A DNA stretch of 64,000 bases from Enoplolaimus lenunculus (lineage: Eukaryota > Nematoda > Enoplea > Enoplida > Thoracostomopsidae): assembly GCA_030248215.1 (NCBI GenBank), contig JASANG010002875.1, positions 124,001 through 188,000 on the forward strand, read 5' to 3'. Shown one piece after another: positions 32,697 to 45,700 of the stretch; the first letter of the stretch is position 1, and every line of letters begins with the position of its first letter. The notes beneath the pieces are model-generated. The model saw only the letters and a program-made list of their open reading frames with translations, searched no databases and was not told the origin of the DNA. The translations under genes were made by a program, and so were the position numbers.

Positions 32697-33564
32697 GATG
32701 TTTACACTGACTCTGTTACAGCCCCGCCGGAAAACGATCCAGCCCTGTTCTATAAATGGGCCATATGTTTAGTGGCTTATTTTCTACAATTCAATATATA
32801 AACTCGATGAGTTCGTCTTCTTAACGATGTGACCGGTTTAATAGGCATGTTTTTTACTGAAAATAGCCGGCCGTTTTATTATGATCAGCAGTTTATGGAA
32901 TTTAACCAGACAATAGCAGTTACTACGATCGTCAAAATTGTAATTTGGAAAAACAAACGCTACAACTAAAACGGCTGCAACAGATACCAACCTCAATCTC
33001 CTAGGTCGATTTGAACGATGATAAGAATTTCTTCCATCAAAAAGGTTCCCATAATATTAAGTTATTGGGTATCACTGATTAAATTTACAGATGTTCGATC
33101 GGAATTGAAGTACTGGGTGCTTAAAGTATCACAATATTTTTTGCTTCTTGCTACCTTTCCATAGTGTAGAAATGCAATTCCTCAAATATGGTTTTCTCTA
33201 CAATGAGAAAACTCATCGTGGTCTGGTGTTTGGTGTTTTGAAAATTTTAAATGTTTTTGTATATATTCGAGATCATATAAATTTTCTTACAGGTGTTTTA
33301 AGCATGAAACTACAGTCAGTATACGTAATGAATTTTCAGATTAATTCTAATTTCATGGATTAATGAACGTTAACCCACTTCACTTTTGCTGTGAGTCGAT
33401 TTCATAAACCATTATAAATGTGAATACGAAAAGAGTATTATTTTTATTATCGTTGTAATTCCTTATATATGAGGTAGTAGGTCAAAAATTCAACGCGCGC
33501 TGAAAACATTTTTCATGCACTACGCACAATATACCGTGTTACATACTCTTGTGAAAGCAGGTCC

Positions 33565-33685
33565 GTAGCCTGCTCACCTTACTAGGGGGCTAAAAAATTT
33601 TCAGGAGGGGCATACATGAGTTTTCGTTGACTTACAAGCAAGGTTGAATCTTTTCTAGGGCGGAGCCAGCATCCCCCCCGCCCCC
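33565..33685. repeat. dispersed GTAGCC...GAGCTGGCTAC repeat, inverted copy
   Basis: GTAGCCTGCTCACCTTACTA, TTTTCAGGAGGGGCATACAT and TTGACTTACAAGCAAGGTTG are the inverse order of the copy at 20,938-21,075. Confidence 0.5.
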
Positions 33686-33779
33686 TCTCTTGCACTTGCG
33701 CAAACATTTAGCTCACTGATGCGCACATTCTCGTATTAAGGAACATGGTTCGTCAAGAGTGTGCAACTTTTAAGACTTC

Positions 33780-34045
33780 ACATGGTACCAAATGTACCAC
33801 CGGCCGTTGCGGTTTTGGCTGACCCCTCCTTGTTCAGAAAGGGGGAGTCGTTATCACATGAATACCCTAAATTAAACTACATTGGGAGCATGTTTGATGG
33901 TGCATAAATAAAGTGTCGTGATTCGCACCGGCTGTAAACCCACTCTAAATAAAAGGGAATAGGGAAAAACGCAACACGTACCGGATACATTCTTTTGTAC
34001 ACAAAATGTAATCAATTGCATACTCTTGTTGAAATATGCATCATC
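33780..34045 (+). repeat. second copy of the element at 16,418, without MITE insertion
   Basis: CATGGTACCAAATGTACCAC at the left and CGCAACACGTACCGGATACA, then GCATACTCTTGTTGAAATAT, at the right match the two halves of the 16,418-16,996 copy. It is an empty-site comparison for the PIF/Harbinger-like insertion. Confidence 0.5.
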
Positions 34046-36099
34046 CACTCATGGTTATATTAATTATAACGACGAGAAGATGGCATTAACATTGAGACAC
34101 AAGTGTTTTTATATACTTTCTTTACAACATGATGGAAACAAAATTAAAATATACCAAAATAATCCGAATGTTAAGCCTGTCAGCATTAAGCCACTGCTTA
34201 AAGCTAAGAAAAGAAACTGGTAAAAGTTGGAAGATAACAGGCAATGTATATATATGTAAACGTTGATTTTGCAAATAAACAGTATCACGGACGGTGCTAC
34301 TTTACTGAAAAATTATCCAGCAGAGTAAAAGACGAGTAAGCGAAATAACTGACTGCGGATAAATATTTAATTTATCATAAAGTAAATTATTGTATTCACA
34401 GCTTTACTATTGCTGAAAACAAGAAAACCAAATAGCATCAATATTTCATATCACAATACGGAAAAGTTTAGCAAAAAGCAACCAAGTGGCTATATTTAGA
34501 ATTTGATATATTTGTTCATGTTTCTGGCTAAACTAAAATTTTTTTAATTTTGATCCAAAAAAGGTTAGCAAAAAGGAACCGCGAGTGTTATTAGTATCCA
34601 TAGTTAGATAATTCGGGCAACTTTTTGGCTAAAGTAAAGATTATTTAATTTCGAACCAGAAAAGGTTAGCAAAAAGTAACCACTAGTTTTATTAGTACCC
34701 AAAGTTAAGTAATTCGTTTAACTTTCTTATTAAACTCAAAAATTTGTTCCAATTGAAATTATAACTTTACAGCGAACAATTGGCTTACTGGCAAATCTGT
34801 TTTTGACAATCTTGAAGGCTTCCAAATCAACCTCTGTCACTCTGTCACTTTCATTCTTTTTAATATATATATGTGTGTGTATGTATGTTTGTATTTAATA
34901 AAAATTTGAGTGTGCTTTTTAGAGCACCAGCAACAACTTACAAAGAGATATTGTGGGTTTTGTACAATTAACGCGGTAGCAGATGAGGTCACACAGGGCA
35001 TCCTCCTCCCTGGTTTAAGCCGAAATTGTTTTGCCAACGTTGTCGAAAACAGATTACCAGAAAAAACATATTTACAGTATTGCTTTATTTAAACCATATA
35101 CCCATGCCAGGGGGGTAGCGTTTATTCAGGAATAAAACAGGGTTATTGTGCACAAAATTTCCAAAAAGGAATCTTTCTGTTACCAGCTAAAAAGTTTCGT
35201 AATTTCGGACTAACATTTCAAAGAAGAGGTTTGACTCCTAAACCGCCCCCTTTGGTAACGCCCTCAAACAGGCCTGTACTTTTGTACGCCCTTTAACCTT
35301 TTAACAGCATAGAAACTTAAAATATTTGTGCACTGATTTCTGCAGTCGTAATCAACGCATCGTCAAAGTAACACAAAATCAAATGGTCAATACTTACAGC
35401 TGCGTTTAGCATTATAACATTGACAATTTCACGTTTTCGCTACTACGATTTTAATTCATTTTTTATCCGCTATTGTTGGTAAAATTTGCAATTTAGCAAC
35501 TGTGAGATGTCTGTTCGATGATTATTGCGTATTTGATTAAAACCACATTTTACTCACCGTTGTGATGTACCTGAGGATATTTCAAACTAAACGTAGTTAA
35601 CAAATTACATACCTAACAAACTTTCAAGGTCAATTGACACAAACTTATTCTTCACGCTATTAATATGAAGTATTTGGTATTCAACTAATGACAATCACTT
35701 AGTTCACTTGTCACAAAAACCTAATAACAATTTGCACGAAATCCTTATTAAACTACGTACCGCGCGCGGTAAAAAGCGGTTGCGTTCAATGGATTTACAA
35801 GTATAATCTCCTAATTAAGAGATACTCGGGGTTTGTTTTGCTAGATCCAGCCTCAGCATAAAGACGTTTTGTTGTATTCTAACGAGGTTCAGTTCCTCGA
35901 GCTCTTAAGCCAAATTTTACTGTTTCAAAGGTTTTCTCAATCATTATAAAATAGAACGCTCTGTCGTACCGCACATACTAAATATTTTGGTTTTTGGGAA
36001 GACAATTTAACGAACACATTGTGTAAGTTAAAAGATTTGCAATAGAAAATGAATGCCAGGTGCTGTAAAGGCTAAAAACTAATGACGAGTTCGAGGGCG
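34046..36099. other. AT-rich intergenic stretch
   Basis: Two loosely repeated blocks of about 110 bp (AAAAGGTTAGCAAAAAG with AACC near 34,560 and 34,660) suggest a small diverged tandem. A 60-codon plus ORF (34,910-35,092) follows a possible acceptor but has no recognised motif. A minus-strand GTAAGT donor near 35,398 has no good exon behind it. Confidence 0.35.
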
Positions 36100-36107
36100 G
36101 CCCGATT

Positions 36108-36310
36108 CAATGGTGGATCCATGGGGGCCACCCTGTTGTTTAGATCTAAATTGCGTTGATGCGTTAGTTTTATTTGTGATTCATCTCAATGGAACGAACC
36201 TAAAGAAGTCAATTTTATGGCAACAGTTCGTGGTTTGTGTGTGGGTCAAAAATAAGTTTATTACCTGTGAAATTTTGGCTCCCCATTTTGAGACTCTAGA
36301 TCCGCCACTG
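36108..36310. mobile_element. hAT-like MITE with perfect 8-bp target duplication
   Basis: Ends CAATGGTGGATCCATGGGGG and its inverse TAGATCCGCCACTG (family end CAGTGGCGGATC) are flanked by GCCCGATT on both sides (36,100-36,107 and 36,311-36,318). The duplication is perfect, so the insertion is fairly young. 203 bp, non-coding. Confidence 0.85.
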
Positions 36311-36369
36311 GCCCGATTATTACAGTGTTATATTTGGCTGTTTTCAGTTAAGTGTTTGTCAGCCGTAGT

Positions 36370-36515
36370 TTGTGCAAAATAGAAGAATTTTAAAAAATTT
36401 TTGCATCTTTGAGCATCTCATGACGTCACATAAAATGATTTCACATTGAAATTTAACTTTTAAAAATTTAATATTTTTTGGTCGCAAGGTTTTCCTGAGG
36501 ACCGAAAAGTTCTGT
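36370..36515 (+). repeat. arm of the long-TIR element family
   Basis: AAAAAATTTTTGCATCTTTG, GAGCATCTCATGACGTCACA and TTGGTCGCAAGG with GGACCGAAAAG follow the arm of the 29,628-30,123 element. An inverted arm lies at about 37,395-37,545; the two may be the ends of one element expanded by later insertions, but this is not certain. Confidence 0.45.
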
Positions 36516-36531
36516 CAAATTAATATATATA

Positions 36532-36947
36532 CTGTAGGGACCCGAATAAGAGGGGGGTAATAAGAGGGGTGTGGTGTCACATTTTGAGTCCCACTCAGTA
36601 GTAGTCCGTATCCCTAACAAGAGTCCGTAATCGGAAAGAGTCCCTAAACTCTAATTACAGTTCATAAATTTTAATTATCTCAAATTGTAATGTATAACTG
36701 ACCGCAGCACCAAATACAGTTGAGTTCGTAAATTTTAAGCACATCTAAGTTTTGAAATTACATTCTTAAGTATAATCTTGCATTATCGCTCAAGGTTTCG
36801 ATACAAGAAAAATAAACGCAATACCGGTATATGTCTGTAACGAAAGGCTGGTTAAAAATAAATAACAGTACGTAGTCGAATAACAAGGGGGTACCCTCTG
36901 GAGAAGCCAAATAAACATCAGTCCCTCCTCTTATTGGGCTACTACAG
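36532..36947 (-). mobile_element. TA-flanked MITE, copy 4
   Basis: CTGTAGGGACCCGAATAAGA begins and TTATTGGGCTACTACAG ends, with TA on both sides. The reversed internal landmarks (GAGTCCCACTCAGTAG, GTCGAATAACAAGG) place it in reverse orientation relative to copy 1. Near full length. Confidence 0.85.
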
Positions 36948-37136
36948 TATCCTGCGCAGCTGGATTGAACGGTGCTAAATTGGTCACAAGTGAAACTAGT
37001 GTTTACCAGTTATAGTCGTAATACTAACTTGTCGCGTTGTCAGCAATTTAGCATAGCACCAAATCAGCAATTTGATCATAACCATTGAACCAATAGCCCA
37101 ATGGTGAACAAAGAACAAACTGATACCACTCAAACA

Positions 37137-37329
37137 CAGGGCCGAAGCAGCCGCCCTCCATACCCCCATTTGAGTGGGGCCCCACCCCTTAAGGGGCCCC
37201 CTTAATCGGTTGAAACAAAAACCGCTTAAGTTTTAAAATGTGTCTGGCTTCTCGCTCGCTTCGCTTGCGCGTTTGTGGCCCCACCGTGGAATTTGGGGGA
37301 AGCCCCCAGCATAGTCTGCTTCGGCACTG
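37137..37329. mobile_element. hAT-like MITE, second family, 8-bp target duplication
   Basis: Ends CAGGGCCGAAGCAG and CTGCTTCGGCACTG are inverted repeats. Flanks CTCAAACA (37,129-37,136) and CTCAAACC (37,330-37,337) match at 7 of 8 bases. The 193-bp GC-rich interior has a GGGGCCCC stem near 37,175-37,200. Non-coding. Confidence 0.75.
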
Positions 37330-37394
37330 CTCAAACCAGCTTCCCAAACTGCATTGATTGACATATAAATTGCGTATTAACTTGTTCAACAAAA

Positions 37395-37545
37395 CATTTA
37401 ATGGCTCCAAGGGCGACCTTGGGACCGAAAAAACAGTTTTTGAAAAATTCGTATCTCCATCTAGAATAACTGGGTTGTCATGAGAAGCTTATGCAGAAAT
37501 CTTCAAAGAGCAATAATTTATGGGTAAACGCCAGCTGGAGGTCCC
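37395..37545 (-). repeat. inverted arm of the long-TIR element family
   Basis: CCAAGGGCGACCTTGGGACC, TGTCATGAGAAGCTTATGCA and TTTATGGGTAAACGCCAGCT are the reverse of the 29,628 arm. Confidence 0.45.
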
Positions 37546-39465
37546 TTAACGTAATAAATTACTTTATTTCCAGTATTAAAAATTTCTACGCTTAAAACTG
37601 AATTTAAAAGTTTACTCATGGCGTTTCTTTCCTGATTGAAATGCTATTCGGTATTCAGCACGGTTTAAAACGGTAGCGAATTAGAACGGTAGTCTAAATA
37701 AGGTGACAGGCAAGGATTGCAATTAATTTTGTAAAACATAACTCAACATAAAACCTTTAAAAGATGTGACAGAAATCTCGCACTTGTTTGTCAAAAGCTT
37801 TTATATATTACTCAAGCGGTGGTAGTAAAACGCTTTTCATTAAAAACTACAGAGTCCACACACATTCCTGCTTAAAATACGATCTCAGATAAAATTGAAT
37901 GGTTCATGTGGGCTAAAAGATAACTAAAAAATTATCATTACAGACATGAGAACCCACGGACGCTGGGAATCAGTCGAGCGGTGATTGTGTCAACGTCTTC
38001 AATTATAGAGTCCTCAATTTTATATCCAGATTAACTCATATGAAACTGAACAAATTTATACGGGAATCAATCAGTACTTAAAACCAAATGTGATACAAAA
38101 GTCGCCACCACAACGTAGCAAATGTCTGACCAGGGTAATGGAGCCTCAGCTCCACTGGAAAAACTTTAGCCTCGTAGAAATTTTCAATCTTGCTCGTAAG
38201 TCATCGAGAAATTTTGTATGCCCTCCTGAAAAACTCTTAGCCCCTATAGCTATGTGAGCTGGCTACGGGGCTGTGTCGACGCGAAACTCAACAGCATTTT
38301 TAAACCAAGCTAGGCTACAACTATTATTTGTAGTTATAATATTTTATTCGGAACGTAGGATTTAGAAAACCAAAAATGGTACCAATTTTTAATTAATTCA
38401 GAGTAGGTTTTTGTCTGGTTTTGGTAAATTTTCTGTATGTGTCCCTGTTCATTGCCATCTCAACATTCTAACGAGTAAAACAATTTTAAGGTGGAACATG
38501 CGGTTGATTTCACAAGACTTAGAAACATGGCTAACAAGTTTTTAAGAGGGTGCTAAATATCTTCTACAGGATGAACGGCCCTCCCTGACCACGGGCCCAG
38601 ATGCGTCTTTTACGTTGCTACAACTGAAGAATACCTGAGCCAAGATTTCGTGTTGTCTTATACTTTGGCTGATCATTTTATAATTAACACTGGTACTGCC
38701 ATTGACCAACCATTAATTTTTTATCATTGCTGCTAAAGTCTATAGGTTGATATTATTATTACGGCGTCGGTGTTGTGCCGTATCCCCACGTGGCATATTT
38801 TCCCTCTCTCTGGGTGCAGTATTTCTAACACTGACTTATGTTTCGCCTGCCATATTTTAGACCTTTCAAGTGCGATACGTTTCTCTATCATATTTCTTCA
38901 CCCCCTCCATTCAGATACTTTTTCTGCCAGTTATTTTATTTCCTGCAAGAACCAAAACGCATGACCCTAGATATACAAATGCTGTTATATAAAAACTGGG
39001 GTTCAATCTGAAACAGGATATATCCGAGCTATTTTGATAAATTTTATTGCTGATTTTCAAAATATAGCATCCAGTTTACGATTTTCTTGATAAAACGTTG
39101 TGTGTTGTCCGATTTTTAAGAAGCAATGTCGCCAAGGTAAAAATAATTTAAATCGAAATATTAATAAATCTTAAGACCGTACGGAGGACACTCCATTGGG
39201 AGGCTGGACGAACAGAGCACTGAGGCTTAAGCTTACGCTTAGGTTCATGCTAATGCTCAATGGGATATAGTCAACATGAGCCAATCTGAAAAAATCTGAA
39301 AAATAATACATCCTACAATGGTCTGTGGACGAATTTCCACTATGTGATGTTCACACATATTTCTCAAGATAATTTAACTGTGAAAACTTCTTCCAGGACA
39401 GGTCTGTCCCCCATTCCACGTCGTTGTCTTCAATGGCTTATCCAGAAATTTTAAAAAGGCGGGCT
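37546..39465. other. gene-free stretch with scattered repeat pieces
   Basis: One GTAGCC-type repeat lies at about 38,140-38,270 (TCTTGCTCGTAAGTCATCGA, TGTGAGCTGGCTACGG) and a short TTAGGC-like tract at about 39,218-39,260. No exon is supported. Confidence 0.4.
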
Positions 39466-39600
39466 ATGTGGCGCAGTGGTAACAGCGTCTGCCTGATACA
39501 CAAAACGTCGCTAGTACAAACCACCCGTAATCTGCTTTTCCAACTGCGCTGACATGTGTGCTGTGCGCAGTGAGCGCAATGGGGTCGCGCCCCTCTTATC
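39466..39600 (+). repeat. tRNA-like SINE head, separate family
   Basis: GGGCTATGTGGCGCAGTGGT resembles box A of a tRNA, and CGCTAGTACAAACC about 50 bp on resembles a decayed box B. Anticodon and acceptor stems are not intact. Its head does not match the SINE at 1,795, so it is either a second family or a tRNA pseudogene. Confidence 0.4.
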
Positions 39601-42600
39601 CACCTATAATTGTCTCGTAAAAACCATGACTGCATAATTTTCTTGCTCGGATATACCTTGTTTAAGATTGAACGTAAGTTTTTATATAACAGCATGTATA
39701 GGGCTGGTTTCAGGCCTTTTAGCTCTTTCGAGAGGGAAACCATCTGGCCGATGAAGCTTTTGAATGAAGGGGTAAAATATGGCACCCACATGAAGAGAAA
39801 TTTCCTGTGGAAAATATGGCACGGAAACATATCGCATTTGTGATGGTCGAAAATATTTCAGAGGGAACAATTTGGCTCGGAGGACAAATACGACAAGAAA
39901 GAAAGTACGGCAAAGGAAAAATACGGCCTCCGGCAGAGAAGGAAAATACGGCACGACACCGGCAGTAATGCGGACAGGTATGAAGCTGCACCTTATGGGT
40001 TGCTTGAGCAATGTTTATACGGAAATGTATATATAAATTAGAAATATTGGTTAGGTGTCAACCTGTTGCCTATTAAAACATGTTTTGCTTAAACTCCCCA
40101 CTTGTATACTCTAATATTCTGGTTTCGCACAAGACTAAATTTAGAACACTTTGTAGGTTTTACAGTAATAATAAACTTAAAACAATAGCTTGGAGGCATT
40201 TAGTCGCTGAACCGATTTTTCGAAGTGATGTAAGATTTAAGAATATAAAAATGTTCTGCGAATGGTCTACATTAGTATCAGTGAAGTTTTGCATGCTAAT
40301 AGGCTAATTTAGTGTCCTCTTCAAGGGTATTTATTGAAAAATAGAATATGTTTTTTTCATTGTGAAATGCGGTGATGAGTACACTAAATACCACAGTGGA
40401 AATGGATAATAAAAATAAGGGAAAGCGATAGCGTCGCTAATATAACGGAAATCAAAACTGAATATTGAAGCGTAAAAGTTTCAAATCAAATATGTTTTTT
40501 TTATTTTTCAGGCAATACAATTGAGGCAAATCAAATTATATTTATCAGTACTTTGTAACATTTTAGAGAAACAAAAAGCTGATGCATCCATAATTTCGAA
40601 GATATTGGATAAATTTCACCATTTTTATTTTAAAGCAAACAATTCTAACTCCAGCATATCTGTGATAAGAACTTGAGACCATGGAAGGACTCAGCCCCCC
40701 CTATAAAAATTTTAATGTTCCCAATAAGCTTATATTTTAAACACAGATCACTCCTAAAATTGTTTCAGCTCCCTAAAAGGTTGGGCTGGCTGCGGGCCTG
40801 TATATATGAATTCCTAAGTATGTGTTGGTAAAGAAATATAAATGGAAATATATTCAGATATGAAAAAATATCAGACACAAGTACCATTCAAACCAGTTGC
40901 TAAACTGCTATACTAGTAGCACAAACGTGCACTCAGCCCAATTTCCGAGCATAAACAAATAGCGTTTGGTGTCAAAACTTTGGAACCACAAAATTTCAAA
41001 CAGCCATGCTGAAAGATATATGTAATTCTTCAGTTGACGAGCATTTGGTTTTGGCCAATGTAAAGAACAGGGGCGGAACAGTATTATAAGCATATTTCTA
41101 AGCCTAAGCCTGAGCTTGAGCCTAAGCCTAAGCGTAAAAATGAGCATATTCCTAAGCCAAGCCTAAGTCTAAGCCAAGCAAAAAATTAGTGTAAAGATTA
41201 AGCTTACTCTTTTATACTCCCACAGAAAAACGTTGCTCCCCTGATCTTTACATGGGCCTTGGTTTTGAACATATGGCTCAAAATTCATGTTAATGAGAAC
41301 GTAGGTAAGTACTCAAAAACGGTTCTAAATACTGCTACTATTTATGCAACATATGCTCGCTCGCATGCTCAGACTAGGGATTTAGGGCGTAGCATGGATT
41401 TTATCCCGGAAGACAATTTTAGCCTAAAAGTGTTTTGTGAGCAAGTGTGACCAGCGAACAAAATTTTATGGCATCTAGCATCTAGAAAGCTATCAAAGTA
41501 CGTAAAGTTATTTTTAACCTCTCAAACGTCTTAGAAATGCGATATATATCCTTGTATCTCTCAATGTATGCACTGCTTAAATTCTGCAAAAAAACCTATA
41601 CGACAAAAACAATTACGAAGCAATTTCGGTATCATATTTCGGCTGAATTGAAAACCGAAAGAAACCGTTTTGAAAGATATTCATTTGCAAATGCATGCCT
41701 TTAAATGTTGTTTGTTTTCATCAACTACATCGCTGATCCAACATCACAATCAAATCTGCTGGGTAGACTGTTAAAAAATTACATAATACATCGAAAAACA
41801 GCCGACTAAAACATGACATATGTGACATATCTAAGAAGTTTAGACGTTTTAAGTACGCCACCCACTCGCACATTTACTTCAACCGATTTAGAAATCAATC
41901 GTTGTAAGGATACTGAGTAAAATACAAACCCATAGTCAGTTTAACATGCTAGGAAGGGGCTAGACAATTTCAGCACGGGCATAGTGTTGATTTTACAAGA
42001 CTTACAAGCGGGTCAAATACTGTTCTAGATGGGTCAAAATATACCTAGAAGATCTGATCCCTTGCCCTTCTTCCCTGGCAACGTACCGGGTAAAACGGCT
42101 TGAGAAGCTTGTTGTTCTAACCGCCCAATTCAGATTATCCTAACTACAGGCTGGAAGAAGCAGGTATTGTTTTTATGCTGAATTTCCAAATTTCGGATAC
42201 TGCAGGGTGTTAGAACTCAAAAGTTTGTTTAGTTTCCTCCGGTTGAAATCCATAACTTATGTAGCCTAACGATGTTAAGAACTAAGCAGCTTAAACGGTC
42301 ACAAGCACAATGGATCTCTTATATTACTTGAGATGATTTATTTTGACTATCATAGTAAACTAAGAAATACGAATTAATGTGAAAAACATAGGATCTACGT
42401 TTTAGTAATATAATATAATCAACACGTAATGTATGAATCGTGATGAAAACGAAACGTTATTTTAAATGCTTTTCACAAAACATGCGATATCTTTCAAAAC
42501 GCTCTTTTTGCAAGAGGAAAGACTTTAAAACGAATCGCTAGTGTAGCAAAACAAAATCTGACCCTGTGTCAAACCAAAATGCGACAGTCAACGCATTTTT

Positions 42601-42724
42601 CTCAAAACATTAGATAAAAATAGTTCATTCAAAGCACGAAAAGCGTTTAGCGTTTTTGACACAATTCTTTAGCTACTGTTAAACAAAGAACGGCCATAAT
42701 TAAACACAAACAATCACCACTTAC
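39601..42724. other. repeat-rich, no gene found
   Basis: The stretch 39,880-39,960 is purine-rich with AAATACGGC-type steps. A TTAGGC-like repeat with full tail spans about 41,055-41,250 (GGGGCGGAACAG, CTAAGCCTAAGCCTGAGC, AAAAAATTAGTGTAAAG, AGAAAAACGTTGCTCCCC). Further GTAGCC-type scraps lie near 40,690-40,800 and 41,945-42,075. No minus-strand exon that would join the long N-terminal unit to the transporter was seen. Confidence 0.4.
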
Positions 42725-45700
42725 CTCCAAAACTCCAACTTAAGTTATCCATTGGTGGTGTATCCATATCACCTTCCCAGTCGTCGTACTCGTAATTGGT
42801 TCCGCCAATATCCGCTCGAGGGCTTTGCGGTAATAAGTCAATGCTTCCGTACCGCTTCATTGCCGGAAATGTACGATTTTCTGTCGCCTGACCAGATTGG
42901 TTTGGCAGATTGTCATTTTCGTCATTATTGCTGACAGAATAACCTTAAAGTACAATGTAAACAAGTTTCATTAAAAAATTAACTAGAAACGGTTTCCATT
43001 TTTGAACAAAAATGTGTTATAATTTTTTTCTAACAACCATGAAATAGTTTTAAGGTGAACTCCTCGAGCAGCTAAACATTCATTTGTATGTGTAATGTTT
43101 ACATTTAGGCATTAAAGTTTGATATACGCCTATACGCAGAGATCAAGTGAAATACGTTGATTTGTAACCATAATGCATTAAGCCAACAGTGCATTATTTT
43201 TAGGTAATTTGGTGTTGATTCTAGTGCTTGTAGTCTCACACGTATGTATTGCCTGAACCAACTTGGAGATGGGATATAAATGTAATGTTAATAAAATATG
43301 ATCTGTCAGTTTTAAAATTTAGCAGAGTTTATATTGCATTTACCCTGCCATGCTTTTGAGTAGAATTTCAAACATGCAGCCCACGTTGTTAGATTGTTTT
43401 CTGATCAATTACTAAATTGCAGAATGGTGCTACACACAGTTGAAAATATGACGCTACGATAGAAGCGCAGAATTACGAGAAACACACAAACGTGGCACAT
43501 GTATGGATGAACGTGAGCGTCGTACACAGCAAAACATGGTGAGTCAAATTGGCTCTTTCCGAAATAGGCTCTACGGGACTACACAAATTGAGTCAAAATT
43601 CGACTCCGGCAGAGTCAAATTCGATTCACTGAGTCGCATGTTTGACTCTGGCTGAGTCCAATTTGACTCAGTTTGTGTAGTCCCGTAGAGCCTATTTCGG
43701 AGAGAGTCAATTTGACTCACCATTTTTTGCTGTGTAAAAGTGGTATAAACATATCCTAAGCCTATAACCAAGCAATAAACATAGCACTATACCTAAGCCT
43801 AAACGTAAAATAGAAAAACTAAAACAATACAATCTCCGGCCGGATAAGTACCGTCATAACATCTTAGCTTAGTAGGCGTTGTTTCCTGCGATATCGATGT
43901 ATACGATGGAAACAATTCAGTCATGGCCGTTGTGTCGTTCAACAACGCAGGTACAATAAGCAAATGCCGACTCAAATATCCAGACGCTACGCTTGGCGGA
44001 CCGCTTTGAATAGTTTCTGCTCGTCTAAGATTCGGTGACCCTGGATCGATCTCGATGACGTCAATTTGTTTTCGGTGATCAGACGCCGATACCCGATAGT
44101 CGACCACTGCTCCTGGGCTACTTTCTGTTCGAGGTTTAGTCACAATCCGCCTTTGATTCGTCGTTTCGTCACCGTTGACTTGAATCGTATCTGCTACGAC
44201 AACGCCTGAGCTTGGTGCTCCACTTGAACTAGTTGACCGAGATACTGGGGCAGAAATTGTCGGAGTCGCATGAAATACAGTCGCAGGTGCAACTCCACTA
44301 ACGTTGTTGTCACTGTTATTGCGATTGGCGGCCGACTCTGACGGCAGCATTGCACTACAACCGACAGTATTGCCCTTGTTGCCGTCGGCAATGACAATTC
44401 TTGCAGATGACTGGTCACTTGAAATTAGTTCTTGCGGGGTAGTTTCAAGAATCGCTTGTATTAATGAGTCGTCGCCATCTTGTCCGGTGATTGTTGTCCG
44501 CTGTGTTGATCCACTATTCCATCGTTTTTGTAGCCGTTGGTCACCACGTAAACTGCGGTACGTTCCCGCATGACGTGACGCTTGTCGAACTAGGCCCCCA
44601 CCGGCGCGATATGAACGGCGATGAAAACCAGGTTGCCTCAAACTATGCGAATGAAACAGCGACGTCGATGGTGTAGAGACTGTTGTATCGGCTCCTATTA
44701 CTGGTCCAATTTGGGTCCCACCAGCACTGATGCTAGGATGATGATGTCGTGCTCCATGTTGAGGAACATCGTGCCGTAATAGCTCAACAGTTTCTAGACT
44801 TTTACCATACCCATCCTGTACGTCTGAGCCGGTGTTTTGAGGATTTGTAACTGTGTTCCAGCGTTGTCGCCATTTGATTCGAAAACCAGTCGCTGCAGAG
44901 GATTGCAACAGCTTTGAATTGGCCGCCCCAAGCTGCCGATCTTGAGTTTCAGAAATGCGCTTACCCGCTGAGGAATAGTTATTATGTGGATAGGCGGTGC
45001 CGGTTTCTTCAGCGAGCAGTGCTGGTTTGAGGGACTCGCTTGGTTTAGGGCTGACTGTCACAAACGGTTCTCCTCGCGAATTACCGTCACCGGCGAAATC
45101 ATAATCATCAACTGAGCGCCGATTTTGTAGCTGAGGTCGAATCAACGATGATGCCTGCAGATTGTCGTAGCATTCAGACGATTGTCGGGCAATACCAAGT
45201 GGCCGCCATTTGCCACGTCCAATCACAATATTGCTCGTTTCTGATTGGCGGTGTTCAGACAGATGTTGCTGTGAACTGTCTTGTCTTCTTTGACCATTGC
45301 TATCTCTCACAAACGTATTTGAGTCAAAGCAATCGTTTGATATTGGCGCTGATTTCGGTGGTGTAGAAAATACCATTACCGGACCGCGATATCTTGTTGG
45401 CTCCGTCGAGTTTGTCTCTGTCATTTCAATTGAAGATTGAAGAGATACTTGTCGATGAATAGTGGGTGGGGCGGTGTTGATTCTTGGAGATTTATCTTTC
45501 GTAGACATGTTCGCCAATCGAGCAACTGATAACGGAGGAATCCCTGGGCTTCCAGAACGGTACGGTGGACTTTTACTGATCGGCGAACGTTCGGGTTTAG
45601 GTTGATGTTCAGATACTGAATATACTTGGTTGTCGATGAGACTTTGATATACGTATCCTCCCTGTCCGTCGCTTCGGTTTCCGTACGACAGCGGTCGAAG

